This document shows, one piece after another, positions 15,171-22,191 of a DNA stretch of 64,000 nucleotides. Positions within the stretch are counted from its first letter, which is position 1; each line of letters begins with the position of its first letter. This stretch comes from a virus. The stretch is taken from positions 1 through 64,000 of IMG/VR virus record IMGVR_UViG_3300027534_000002; one strand, given 5' to 3'. The translations under genes and the position numbers were made by a program. A model generated the notes under the pieces. It was not told where the DNA came from, made no database searches, and saw only the letters and a list, made by a program, of their open reading frames with translations.

Positions 15171-15380
15171 TCACCAAGCAGATGGATTGCATATATTCCG
15201 AAACAGATACTGAATATAGAATCGACACTTCAGATATGTGTTGAATAAGAGTTGTTCTTTTTGACTATAGATTTTGTAATCGTCTGGTATTGTATACCAG
15301 AAACCATACTTCAGGAATGAGTCACTGTCGATATGTTTTCTGATCTTGCGAATTTGTTGGAGGCGAGGATCTTGTGTCAT
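15171..15380 (-). CDS. Hypothetical protein (69 aa)
   Basis: Start MTQDPRLQQIRKIRKHI chosen over an in-frame ATG at 15413 because the extra residues only re-read the end of the HNH gene. Aromatic, basic (FWYTIPDDYKIYSQKEQ). Function unknown. Confidence 0.6.
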   Translation of the reverse strand: MTQDPRLQQIRKIRKHIDSDSFLKYGFWYTIPDDYKIYSQKEQLLFNTYLKCRFYIQYLFRNICNPSAW

Positions 15381-15391
15381 TGTGACATTAT

Positions 15392-15991
15392 TTATTTTAC
15401 GAACATCTGCCAATCATCACGCAAAATATCAAATACTACACCATCTTTTGGTTTGGTGGGTTTCCATAGCAACTTCAACCCACATTCAGACGGAGTCCTA
15501 TCTGCTTTAGCGTTATTCACTTCGCGATCACAGCAGACCAAATTATCCCAAGTGTTGGTACCACCTCTGCTAGAAGGAATGATATGATCAACACTGAGTT
15601 CACTCTTTTGTAGTTTCTTTCCGGTGTATGCACAAGTATAGTTATCTCTCCGAAAAATGTTTTGCTTAGTAGGAAATTTGCCCTTCTTAATGACCATTCG
15701 GTCGAATCTGCTACAGATCACAATGGAGGGCAACCGCACTGGTCCTTTGGATGTTTGTACATAATCATCACAAGGACGAATAGGTAGCTTGATCCATTGC
15801 TTCCAGTCCTTGATTGCGATGAACGATTCTATTTGCGTAGTATCGTACGACCCATCCTCATTCTGGGTGTAGCTAATATCCAGTGGGACAAAAGATTTGG
15901 AGAAAATACCAACCATGATATCAGACCAACTAGCCGGTTCTAGTGGTTGATAGTTAGCATTGAGCTTTAAAATTGGTCTCTTTGAGATCAT
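15392..15991 (-). CDS. HNH endonuclease
   Basis: 199 residues. C-terminal HNH fold: FRRDNYTCAYTGKK, then the catalytic ELSVDHIIPSSRGG, WDNLVCCDREVNNAKADRT; a cysteine pair plus tail suggests a zinc site. The first 100 residues carry the ParB-like/phage type LNANYQPLEPASW lead of HNH proteins that nick near their own locus. May be a free homing endonuclease or a packaging/restriction nuclease. Confidence 0.88.
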   Translation of the reverse strand: MISKRPILKLNANYQPLEPASWSDIMVGIFSKSFVPLDISYTQNEDGSYDTTQIESFIAIKDWKQWIKLPIRPCDDYVQTSKGPVRLPSIVICSRFDRMVIKKGKFPTKQNIFRRDNYTCAYTGKKLQKSELSVDHIIPSSRGGTNTWDNLVCCDREVNNAKADRTPSECGLKLLWKPTKPKDGVVFDILRDDWQMFVK

Positions 15992-15996
15992 ACAAT

Positions 15997-16025
15997 ATTA
16001 TACAGTGTGGTGACATTTTAATCAC
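15997..16025 (-). promoter_or_regulatory. Sigma70-type promoter
   Basis: GTGATT, spacer with GTCACCACA, TATAAT, 17-bp spacing; 5 nt to the ATG at 15991. Confidence 0.76.
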
Positions 16026-16028
16026 TCA

Positions 16029-16931
16029 TTATTTGTTGATTGGGAATTTCCAAACAGCATCCGAACCCGAACCGATCTTCACGAGTTTGTTTTCCTTATT
16101 GAGCTTGTAAAGCATCTGCCGAGCATATGCTTCGCTGACATTCAGTTCTTGAACCACGCGATCGATCGTAATGTTCGGCGGTTCCTTCATAGAAAGGATC
16201 TGGTCTTCCTTGCGTGATTTTTTCGATTTCGCGGACGCGGTAGTGAATGCAGACATATCAGCGAGCGCAGACAAATCGTATCCGCTTGGACTGATTCTCA
16301 ACACACCACTATACGGGGTACCATAACGGTTTTTCGAGGTTTGGATGTCTCGATGATCATCAGATTCATCATTGATGCTGATTGCGATATTACAATCAAC
16401 CGCATGAGTAATCACAGTGCTTCCTTTGAAGTTTCCGTTTTTGGTTTGATGGAGGATGATACCAACCGCACATTCGCTCTCTTTGGCTGCGGAGACGATT
16501 TTGTTAATTGCGTCCGCATCTCCCATGCGCTTATCATCGAATTGAAGTGTAGCAAAGCTGTCGACGATCAGAAAGTCCATTTGCTTCATCATCTTGCAGA
16601 TTTCTTCCACATCCGTCTCGTGACATACTTGAACGGATTTCAAACCCAACCGGCGGCAGCTGTACGCGAGCATCGTGGTAGTTTCTTCACCAGTCACGTA
16701 TCCCGCTTCATATCCTTGATCGGCGAGAGCCTCGCAGATTTGAAGCATCAGCGTAGTCTTACCAACTCCTGCGGCGGCGGATAGAGTGAATACCATGCCC
16801 GGAAGGATTCCCTCACCACCAAAAAGTTTATCAACCACTTCAATGCCTGTGTGCATCCGACGGAAGAACACATCAGGAATTTTGATTTCAGAAACACGAA
16901 CCATGCTGGACTTTTGATAACTAAGCTTCAT
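16029..16931 (-). CDS. RecA-superfamily ATPase, RadA/DnaB-like
   Basis: 300 residues. Walker A SAAAGVGKTT (51-60), Walker B MDFLIVDSF, a sensor segment GIILHQTKNG and HAVDCNIAI, as in RadA/KaiC-like cores; the C-terminal 60 residues form a winged helix (ITIDRVVQELNVSEAYARQMLYKL). Likely a DNA-dependent ATPase in recombination or replication. The start MKLSYQKS at 16931 is chosen because the 22 upstream codons of the longer frame run through the promoter. Confidence 0.85.
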   Translation of the reverse strand: MKLSYQKSSMVRVSEIKIPDVFFRRMHTGIEVVDKLFGGEGILPGMVFTLSAAAGVGKTTLMLQICEALADQGYEAGYVTGEETTTMLAYSCRRLGLKSVQVCHETDVEEICKMMKQMDFLIVDSFATLQFDDKRMGDADAINKIVSAAKESECAVGIILHQTKNGNFKGSTVITHAVDCNIAISINDESDDHRDIQTSKNRYGTPYSGVLRISPSGYDLSALADMSAFTTASAKSKKSRKEDQILSMKEPPNITIDRVVQELNVSEAYARQMLYKLNKENKLVKIGSGSDAVWKFPINK

Positions 16932-16968
16932 ATATTGTTTGTTTGTGTTTGGTGTTTGATTACTCTTT

Positions 16969-16997
16969 AATATGGATGTGGGTTGTGCTGCAATCAA
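16969..16997 (-). promoter_or_regulatory. Sigma70-type promoter
   Basis: TTGATT, spacer with ACAACCCAC, CATATT, 17-bp spacing; 37 nt from the -10 to the ATG at 16931, an unusually long leader for this genome. Confidence 0.7.
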
Positions 16998-17023
16998 CTA
17001 GCTTGTGCTTGATGTTTAACAAC

Positions 17024-17055
17024 AAAAAAAGCCGGAGGTCTCCCTCCGGCTTTTT
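17024..17055. terminator. Bidirectional rho-independent terminator
   Basis: Stem GCCGGAGG/CCTCCGGC with TCTC loop, A7 before and T5 after. Ends the 73-aa gene before the promoter of the RadA-like gene. Confidence 0.92.
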
Positions 17056-17072
17056 GCTTACTTCCGTATGTG

Positions 17073-17294
17073 TTAGAGTGCGTAAATTCCACCCTTGCGC
17101 TTGACGTCAGATGCAAGGTCTCTAACGTCGATCCGCTGACAGATTTGTTCGTGCTGGTTAATGACATTGACAATCTCTGCACCCAAAATTCGATAACCAC
17201 CATTCGGGGTTCGTTCGACCTCGAGGTGGAACGTCTTGGGGCGGACGTCGTTGCTATTGTACCATTGGCGATTTAGGTTCTTTCGTGTTTTCAT
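17073..17294 (-). CDS. Hypothetical protein (73 aa)
   Basis: Start MKTRKNLNRQW set by the promoter 9 nt upstream; longer frame rejected. Basic N-terminus then a beta-rich middle (KTFHLEVERTPNGGYRILG). A strong terminator 18 nt after the stop. Function unknown. Confidence 0.72.
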   Translation of the reverse strand: MKTRKNLNRQWYNSNDVRPKTFHLEVERTPNGGYRILGAEIVNVINQHEQICQRIDVRDLASDVKRKGGIYAL

Positions 17295-17303
17295 ATGTGT
17301 TTT

Positions 17304-17332
17304 AATGTAAAGTGTGGTGCTGTGTATATCAA
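17304..17332 (-). promoter_or_regulatory. Sigma70-type promoter
   Basis: TTGATA, spacer with AGCACCACA, TACATT, 17-bp spacing; 9 nt to the ATG at 17294. The -35 overlaps the stop of the gene upstream. Confidence 0.78.
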
Positions 17333-17586
17333 CTAGCAATTGCTGTATTTTTGATTTCTTTAACTGCCTCACCGAGATCAGAAGGTAGTTCATTCACCCT
17401 ATCAAAACTATATGCAATACCAAGAATGTCATTTCGCAATGCTGATAGATAATCTGCTTGATATCCAATAATTTCATCTTTGCTGAAAGCATTAGACGGT
17501 AGTTGTAATCCTTTGCGATACTCTGCAAGTGTCTCAAGTCCATTATTCCATTTTTGGATTTTGCTTTTGAGTGTTTCAATATTCAT
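17329..17586 (-). CDS. Hypothetical protein (85 aa)
   Basis: Helical, soluble; MNIETLKSKIQKWNNGLETL. Overlaps the upstream gene by 4 nt. Not recognised. Confidence 0.7.
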   Translation of the reverse strand: MNIETLKSKIQKWNNGLETLAEYRKGLQLPSNAFSKDEIIGYQADYLSALRNDILGIAYSFDRVNELPSDLGEAVKEIKNTAIAS

Positions 17587-17942
17587 ACTTCAATTGTTTC
17601 AATTTGTTCTTTGATGTGTCCGGTGCTGCTTGGTTTGTTTTCAATCTCAAAATCTTCAACTAGAGTCTTCCCTTCAAGGAGACTCAAGTAATAAGGCCAG
17701 ATGGGGGTGCTGATTGGATCTTCCAAAAGAGCATGGAAATTTTGAACATACGCCAATGCTTTGTCGGCGCTAAGATCATTTGAAACCATAACCTCCTTAA
17801 TCTCTTTTAAGCCTTTTTTGGAGATATAGTTATATTTGGCACCTTCGGCTGTGGTTCCCATTTTCTCAAATCTTTTTTCCCATACATCAGGCCTTGCTGA
17901 AACCTCGTCGCCAGTAGCTGCACAATGAATTTTGTACTTCAT
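17583..17942 (-). CDS. Hypothetical protein (119 aa)
   Basis: Begins MKYKIHCAATGDEVSARPDVWEKR, then KKGLKEIKEVMVSN; mixed alpha/beta. Coupled to neighbours by ATGA overlaps on both sides. Not recognised. Confidence 0.72.
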   Translation of the reverse strand: MKYKIHCAATGDEVSARPDVWEKRFEKMGTTAEGAKYNYISKKGLKEIKEVMVSNDLSADKALAYVQNFHALLEDPISTPIWPYYLSLLEGKTLVEDFEIENKPSSTGHIKEQIETIEV

Positions 17943-18172
17943 GAATATTTAACTTCGTTTGTTTGGACGATTTGCACGATGCTTTCCTTCATGATTTTTT
18001 CTGGGAGAATCACCATGTCACCATCTTCATCGATTACTGAAAAATTGCCTTCACCAATCGCCTTGCGAAGATCGAATCTAAATTGGGCATATTTTTCTGG
18101 TTCAATTTTCTCAAGCCGAGAAACGATTACAGCACCTCCTGGCGTCGTGACTTTAATTGCGAATTCAATCAT
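17939..18172 (-). CDS. Hypothetical protein (77 aa)
   Basis: Beta-rich start (IEFAIKVTTPGGAVIVSRL) and an acidic turn (DEDGDMVILPE). First gene of a three-gene operon whose promoter leaves only 5 nt between the -10 and the ATG. Not recognised. Confidence 0.72.
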   Translation of the reverse strand: MIEFAIKVTTPGGAVIVSRLEKIEPEKYAQFRFDLRKAIGEGNFSVIDEDGDMVILPEKIMKESIVQIVQTNEVKYS

Positions 18173-18177
18173 AATTG

Positions 18178-18206
18178 AATATCGCGGGCGGTGTGTATGT
18201 AATCAA
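18178..18206 (-). promoter_or_regulatory. Sigma70-type promoter
   Basis: TTGATT, spacer with ACACACCGCC, GATATT, 17-bp spacing; 5 nt to the ATG at 18172. Confidence 0.76.
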
Positions 18207-18210
18207 GTGG

Positions 18211-18678
18211 TTACTCTGAAAAATCTTTAGCCGAATTCAAAAAGATTTGCGTAAGCTGTTCATCCATTTTAAAGCGAATGGTATTTTTCTCAATGCTTGT
18301 TAAAATGTTCCCATTTTTTGTGCGCTTAGTTGCTGCAACCCAGTCAGCGAACATTTCAATAATATCCACCAAATTCATATCATTTACACCACCAGCGAAG
18401 TGTTCTGGGTGATGCCTATTGTTCTTGTAATGGTGATCAATCGCCAGTTTTACTTTGCCTTTCAGTTGGTCGTATTCTGGGGTGCCATATTCGACTTCTT
18501 TCAACTCGCCTTGTGTTGCAGCAAATGCCTCTAACTCTGGTGAACATAGTTTTGATTTGTCGTGATCTAATGCTCTGCCACTTAATTGATTTATCAAACC
18601 ATAAAGAACATTTCGGACTTGATTGATATGTTCATTGGTCTCATTGATGGTTGCCAATTCGTTTGATATTTTGTTCAT
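18211..18678 (-). CDS. DUF5662-like protein (155 aa)
   Basis: DHDKSKLCSPE, then YGTPEYDQLKGKV, IDHHYKNNRHHPEHF and MNLVDIIEMFADWVAATKR: the His/Asp layout of a phage/bacterial helical family that resembles HD-type folds (HH, HHPEH, E...DW). A metal-binding hydrolase is plausible but untested. Cotranscribed with the 37-aa membrane peptide. Confidence 0.78.
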   Translation of the reverse strand: MNKISNELATINETNEHINQVRNVLYGLINQLSGRALDHDKSKLCSPELEAFAATQGELKEVEYGTPEYDQLKGKVKLAIDHHYKNNRHHPEHFAGGVNDMNLVDIIEMFADWVAATKRTKNGNILTSIEKNTIRFKMDEQLTQIFLNSAKDFSE

Positions 18679-18679
18679 A

Positions 18680-18793
18680 TTATCGCAGATTGATCATGTA
18701 AAAGTACCAGCTGTAGACCACCAAGATAAGCAAAATTATAAATGGTGGGAGTATCGGCGGTGGGATTAAGTTGTGCCAGTGTGTTATATTCAT
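18680..18793 (-). CDS. Small membrane protein (37 aa)
   Basis: Residues 15-32 (LPPFIILLILVVYSWYFY) are one strong transmembrane helix with a proline-rich lead. Sits 4 nt after the 123-aa gene and 1 nt before the next start, filling the gap exactly. Possibly a membrane effector or holin accessory; function unknown. Confidence 0.6.
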   Translation of the reverse strand: MNITHWHNLIPPPILPPFIILLILVVYSWYFYMINLR

Positions 18794-18797
18794 CTCA

Positions 18798-19169
18798 TTA
18801 TTCGTTGTTGTTTAGTTCTTTCCAAGCATCCCTTACCTCTTCTCTGAATTTAGTAATGTCAGGATGATCAATAATGCCAATGCGAAATCCTGACGACGTA
18901 ACATAATTAAGAACTTGGCGAACCTTGATGGGATCTTTCATATTACCTACATACCGTCGCATCGTCCTAATATTTTCTTCTGGCGTATTATTCCATGTGC
19001 CGATAAAGCTATGTCTAATTTTTTGCCACTCGGGTTGTGCGACAACTACTTTAATGTTTGCCGCTCTTACTTCTTTCGGTGTTGGATCTGATTTGCGAAA
19101 TTCTTTGTGTTTGTCCCCATACATTCTGAGAGTAATCTCCATTCTTTCCTTTTGAGATAGCTTTTTCAT
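18798..19169 (-). CDS. Hypothetical protein (123 aa)
   Basis: Basic, helical (LSQKERMEITLRMYGDKHKEF; RRYVGNMKDPIKVRQVLNYV). No recognised domain. Heads the operon with the membrane peptide and DUF5662-like gene. Confidence 0.72.
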   Translation of the reverse strand: MKKLSQKERMEITLRMYGDKHKEFRKSDPTPKEVRAANIKVVVAQPEWQKIRHSFIGTWNNTPEENIRTMRRYVGNMKDPIKVRQVLNYVTSSGFRIGIIDHPDITKFREEVRDAWKELNNNE

Positions 19170-19180
19170 TGCTTAATATA

Positions 19181-19615
19181 TTAATTATCGTCTTCGACGC
19201 CGGTTTTCACAAAGGTAACATACCCATCGTACGTTTCAACCATTTTTCGTTGAACCGCTGGCAGTCGGTACAATGGATGTCGAAACCAGTAATTGATTGA
19301 TCCATCAGGCATCCTCCCCAGGCTCTCTATAGGAATTGGGTTGTTGTTGTTTGCTTGTGATACGATCGCTGGTGTTGAATTTTCTTTAATTGGGGCGATT
19401 TGCTTATTTTTTCGACAGTCTGTACAAACATAGTTGGCGTACAGTTTATCGATGCTCCCGTACGATTTGATCCTAGTATTAAAAATTTCCATTGAGGTGT
19501 TCCCGCAGAGTTTGTTGCATGAAGAACATGGAATCTTGTATGGGAATTTACCTTTTTGGTGATCGGCTTTGACTTTGTCAATGTCCAACACGAATGGTTT
19601 TGCTTTTTTCGGCAT
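19181..19615 (-). CDS. Cysteine-rich (zinc-finger) protein (144 aa)
   Basis: Start MPKKAKPFVLDIDKVK at 19615 is set by the promoter. Contains IPCSSCNKLCG and, 40 residues on, YVCTDCRKN: CxxC pairs of a treble-clef zinc finger like those of HNH-associated or DNA-binding proteins. C-terminus GSINYWFRHPLYRLP. Function unknown. Confidence 0.72.
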   Translation of the reverse strand: MPKKAKPFVLDIDKVKADHQKGKFPYKIPCSSCNKLCGNTSMEIFNTRIKSYGSIDKLYANYVCTDCRKNKQIAPIKENSTPAIVSQANNNNPIPIESLGRMPDGSINYWFRHPLYRLPAVQRKMVETYDGYVTFVKTGVEDDN

Positions 19616-19620
19616 GCAAT

Positions 19621-19649
19621 AAAATACTATCGGGTGTTGCTGGTGACAA
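19621..19649 (-). promoter_or_regulatory. Sigma70-type promoter
   Basis: TTGTCA, spacer with AGCAACACCCG, TATTTT, 17-bp spacing; 5 nt to the ATG at 19615. One half of a divergent promoter pair. Confidence 0.72.
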
Positions 19650-19683
19650 CTACATTTTGTGATTTGGTGTTTGATATAATCAG

Positions 19684-19712
19684 TTGCGGCTTCCAACACC
19701 CGCACGTAATAT
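19684..19712 (+). promoter_or_regulatory. Sigma70-type promoter of macro-domain gene
   Basis: TTGCGG, spacer with CCAACACCCG, TAATAT, 17-bp spacing; 8 nt to the ATG at 19721. Confidence 0.75.
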
Positions 19713-19720
19713 ATTAAATC

Positions 19721-20164
19721 ATGGTCTCACAAATCAATAAAAACATCTTGACTGTTAAAGAGGGAACAATTGTTCATTCCGTCAACTGCATTGGTGCCGT
19801 GGGAGGGTTGGCTGGTGCAATTGGTCGCCTATGGCCTACCAATGTTCGTGTCTATAAAGAAAAAGTCAAACGAGAAGGAAGATCAAAGAGTCTTCTTGGT
19901 GATGTCTTGTGGGTGCAAGTTGCGCCTAAACTTCATATTTGCAATCTATTTGGTCAATATAATATTGGTCTGGGGTCGAGACAAACTGATTACATCGCCC
20001 TTGCTAAGGGATTCCAGCTGATCGAAAAGTCCGCCCATCGTGATATCTACATCCCATATCGGATTGGTTGTGGGCTTGGTGGTGGAGACTGGGATTATGT
20101 TCTCGAAATGATCACCAAGACATTCGGATCCAGTGGTAAGCAAGTATATATTTGCAGTATCTAA
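19721..20164 (+). CDS. Macro-domain protein (ADP-ribose binding)
   Basis: 147 residues, one macro domain. IVHSVNCIGAVGGLAGAI is the adenine/ribose binding strand-loop, and PYRIGCGLGGGDWDYVLEMI the second phosphate loop, as in Poa1p/ALC1-type phosphatases acting on ADP-ribose-1''-phosphate or O-acyl-ADP-ribose. Phages use such enzymes in NAD metabolism or to counter ADP-ribosylation defences; which applies here is unknown. First gene of the plus-strand block. Confidence 0.88.
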   Translation: MVSQINKNILTVKEGTIVHSVNCIGAVGGLAGAIGRLWPTNVRVYKEKVKREGRSKSLLGDVLWVQVAPKLHICNLFGQYNIGLGSRQTDYIALAKGFQLIEKSAHRDIYIPYRIGCGLGGGDWDYVLEMITKTFGSSGKQVYICSI

Positions 20165-20165
20165 T

Positions 20166-20672
20166 ATGGCTTTTATCAAACTTGAAAATTGCTCTCAGCA
20201 AATTTTAAAGGGGATGCAGGTGTCTGCACCAGAGGGTGCATTTGTATTTGATGCGGTCACTGATGAACCAATTGAAATTACGCAAAGAACCATCTTTCAT
20301 ACAACTGGCAATAACCGAAAAGGCATTGGTCGTTATCGTATAAATATGACAGGTCCTGATGGTCGAAGTGTCTATTGTATGAATTATATGATGGACGACA
20401 ATAAAAAGAAGTATCATGCCATTTGGCGATTAGAACAAGAACCTTACACTGCTGCTGATATATTTCGAATTTATGGGTATCAGGTTACTGATGACCATCA
20501 GCGGGCTAAGAAATATAAACTCACTGGGCGAGTGCGAGCGCACAAAATTGCGAAGGCACTTCGTGACAATAATAGACACGATGAAGCAGATCTCATGATT
20601 GACGATATGAAAGCAGCCATATCTAAGGGCAAAAGATTTATATGCCACTGGCCAAAGGATTTAGTCCATTGA
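20166..20672 (+). CDS. Hypothetical protein (168 aa)
   Basis: Start MAFIKLENC 1 nt after the macro-domain stop. N-terminal 75 residues beta-rich, C-terminal half helical and basic (RVRAHKIAKALRDNNRHDEAD). The stop codon TGA is the loop of a 10-bp hairpin. Not recognised. Confidence 0.75.
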   Translation: MAFIKLENCSQQILKGMQVSAPEGAFVFDAVTDEPIEITQRTIFHTTGNNRKGIGRYRINMTGPDGRSVYCMNYMMDDNKKKYHAIWRLEQEPYTAADIFRIYGYQVTDDHQRAKKYKLTGRVRAHKIAKALRDNNRHDEADLMIDDMKAAISKGKRFICHWPKDLVH

Positions 20673-20682
20673 ATGGACTAAA
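20660..20682 (+). promoter_or_regulatory. Hairpin around stop codon, overlapping a late box
   Basis: TTTAGTCCAT-TGA-ATGGACTAAA, a perfect 10-bp stem whose loop is the stop codon and whose 3' arm runs into the TAAATA late box. May terminate or attenuate upstream transcripts. Confidence 0.6.
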
Positions 20683-20684
20683 TA
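20679..20684 (+). promoter_or_regulatory. Late promoter box TAAATA
   Basis: TAAATA, 7 nt, ATG (20692). Confidence 0.68.
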
Positions 20685-20691
20685 AAGGTAT

Positions 20692-21045
20692 ATGAAATAT
20701 CGTGAAAATCAATTAATCTTTGAGCAATATCGTAAAGTTCTAAACGAAAGCAACGGCATGTCTGAGCAATATGAATTTGTAGTAGAGGAAATTCCTGGAA
20801 TGTCTGGAGGTCCTTTCTATGTAGAGGGTACTGTCGAATACTCCTCTTATTCTGATGAAGGTGGTGGTGGCGAACCATTGAGTGTTCCTGAGTGGCAAGA
20901 TGGTTCTATTGACAGGGTGTATTACTTCGATGATAGTGATAACCCACAAGAGGTAGATGTCACAGGACAAATTACTCCGGAAGTAGAAAAATTTCTACTA
21001 TCTGAATTGAAGGATCAATTTGACAACGATCAAGATCTTTACTAA
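20692..21045 (+). CDS. Putative virion-associated protein (117 aa)
   Basis: N-terminus MKYRENQLIFEQYRKVLNES shares the L(W/I)xExY signature seen in other late genes. The rest is acidic with a Gly run (DEGGGGEPLS) and no domain. Late box upstream and strong terminator downstream make a single late unit. Structural role inferred, not shown. Confidence 0.68.
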   Translation: MKYRENQLIFEQYRKVLNESNGMSEQYEFVVEEIPGMSGGPFYVEGTVEYSSYSDEGGGGEPLSVPEWQDGSIDRVYYFDDSDNPQEVDVTGQITPEVEKFLLSELKDQFDNDQDLY

Positions 21046-21081
21046 TAGGAATAATTAAGCAATCGAAGAACCATCCTTAAG

Positions 21082-21129
21082 GGGGCTAGATGAGATATTT
21101 TTAGGCAATTCTCATCTAGCCCCTTGATT
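21082..21129 (+). terminator. Rho-independent terminator
   Basis: Stem GGGGCTAGATGAGA / TCTCATCTAGCCCC (14 bp), 14-15-nt loop, then TTGATTTTT. Ends the 117-aa late gene. Confidence 0.88.
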
Positions 21130-21205
21130 TTTAGATTTCTGTAGTGATAGTAACGATGAAGTCGCTAGGTTCTAAAGCATATGGATAGTATTTTGTTTGT
21201 AACTA

Positions 21206-21213
21206 TATAAATA
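21206..21213 (+). promoter_or_regulatory. Late promoter box TATAAATA
   Basis: TATAAATA, identical to the T4 late consensus, 5 nt, ATG (21219). Confidence 0.75.
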
Positions 21214-21218
21214 AGTAT

Positions 21219-21515
21219 ATGAGCAAATCCAAATTCGAAACAATACAGCGCCAGTATCTAGGAACAATCAATGAGGAGGTGGATCTCCAATCCTGTGCCG
21301 CCAATGTAGCTAGCCTTGAAACGACACTCAAGGACGCAATTGACAACACCCAATCCTCTTTGAAACAAATGATGAACCTTTATCAAGACACTGGCGACGG
21401 ATCCATTGATGCCGTTTGGGAAACTTGCACCCAGATGTATAATTTGGCAATGACTACCTTTAATTCTAATAGTGAAGCCTTAAAGAATTTTGAAAAACTT
21501 TACTATAAAGAGTAG
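21219..21515 (+). CDS. Putative virion-associated protein (98 aa)
   Basis: Starts MSKSKFETIQRQYLGTINEE, again an amphipathic lead, then helices with heptad-like spacing (LETTLKDAIDNTQSSLKQMM). Under the best late promoter in the window. Probably a small coiled-coil structural protein; inference from promoter and composition. Confidence 0.68.
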   Translation: MSKSKFETIQRQYLGTINEEVDLQSCAANVASLETTLKDAIDNTQSSLKQMMNLYQDTGDGSIDAVWETCTQMYNLAMTTFNSNSEALKNFEKLYYKE

Positions 21516-21532
21516 AAATAGTAAATCTCGAA

Positions 21533-21540
21533 TATAAATA
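21533..21540 (+). promoter_or_regulatory. Late promoter box TATAAATA
   Basis: Second exact TATAAATA; the next start-like codon is GTG 8 nt on, so the product may be RNA or a short peptide. Confidence 0.6.
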
Positions 21541-21548
21541 ATTTTAAC

Positions 21549-21665
21549 GTGAATACACAGACGCCAGAGATTAATTTCTTTTATACAACTCCAACAGCCA
21601 ATCGAATGGCTGCGGGTGGTTGCAAGTGGCGTCTCCTCGATGCTCAGCGATCATCCGCGAGTTGA
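21549..21665 (+). CDS. Possible short ORF (38 aa, GTG start) or structured RNA
   Basis: GTG frame reads NTQTPEINFFYTTPTANRM... to a TGA. The same stretch folds: AGACGCC (21559-21565) pairs with GGCGTCT (21628-21634) around an inner hairpin CAGCCA/TGGCTG. Either a tiny late protein or a late-expressed RNA; the folding makes RNA at least as likely. Confidence 0.35.
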   Translation: MNTQTPEINFFYTTPTANRMAAGGCKWRLLDAQRSSAS

Positions 21666-21684
21666 AAAAAACTTTAAAAAAGAC

Positions 21685-21713
21685 TTGCAGGTGTAACACG
21701 CCGCAGTTATAAT
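21685..21713 (+). promoter_or_regulatory. Sigma70-type promoter of tRNA array 1
   Basis: TTGCAG, spacer with AACACGCC, TATAAT, 17-bp spacing; 200 nt before the first tRNA. Confidence 0.8.
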
Positions 21714-21913
21714 AAAAAAGTTAAAATAAACAACGAGGTTCACGACAAGGGAGCACCTGAAGCGCCCAAGCGATCACAGAAAGTGACATCAGTTAAAAGC
21801 TGATAGTGTATGAAGTATTTTTACAGATATCAAATGTCTTGATATCAAGGGTCCAGTAAAGCAAATGCTTGATGTTTCCTAGTGTAGTACACTGAATAAC
21901 ATATCTTTTTTTA
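21714..21913 (+). ncRNA. Structured non-coding leader of tRNA array
   Basis: No ORF. Contains GATATCAA/TTGATATC (perfect 8-bp hairpin), ATCAG/CTGAT and GTGT/ACAC hairpins between the promoter and the first tRNA. May be a 5' leader or a small RNA; identity unknown. Confidence 0.4.
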
Positions 21914-22002
21914 GGGTTCTTTTCCTGACGGTGGACTGTAAATCCATTGCCGTGTTATGTCAGGCGGTTCGGCAGAAGGTTCAACTCCTTGAGGACCCAC
22001 CA
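21914..22002 (+). tRNA. tRNA-Tyr (GUA), no canonical D-arm
   Basis: 89 nt with CCA. Acceptor GGGTTCT/AGGACCC, anticodon arm GTGGA-CTGTAAA-TCCAT, T-loop TTCAACT. Only 10 nt separate acceptor and anticodon stems (19 is normal), and CCTGAC there can pair with GTCAGG in the long variable region. Confidence 0.7.
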
Positions 22003-22011
22003 ATTTCAAAT

Positions 22012-22088
22012 GGGGGTGCATGTACTAAGGCTAGCGAGACTGATTTGCAATCAGACTGTTGTGGGTTCGATTCCCACCATCTCCACCA
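22012..22088 (+). tRNA. tRNA-Ala (UGC)
   Basis: 77 nt with CCA. Anticodon loop TTTGCAA in stem CTGA/TCAG. The acceptor has G3-U70, the alanine identity pair, which rules out reading it as Cys(GCA). T-loop TTCGATT. Confidence 0.88.
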
Positions 22089-22092
22089 ATTT

Positions 22093-22185
22093 GGATGATT
22101 AAGCAGACAAGCGTGCTGCATCTGTTTGGAAGACAGATTGATCTAGTGATCCTAGGTTGGGGTGCAAGTCCTCATTCATCCGCCA
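22093..22185 (+). tRNA. tRNA-Ser (GGA)
   Basis: 93 nt with G73-CCA; anticodon loop TTGGAAG, long variable arm; D-loop ACAAGCGTG (A18) and T-loop TGCAAGT (G55). Confidence 0.9.
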
Positions 22186-22191
22186 CTTTCT

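Noticed and set aside
22012-22088. Reading this tRNA as Cys (GCA)
   Set aside because: The 7-nt loop places UGC at 34-36 and the acceptor has G3-U70, so Ala. A separate Cys tRNA exists at 28553.
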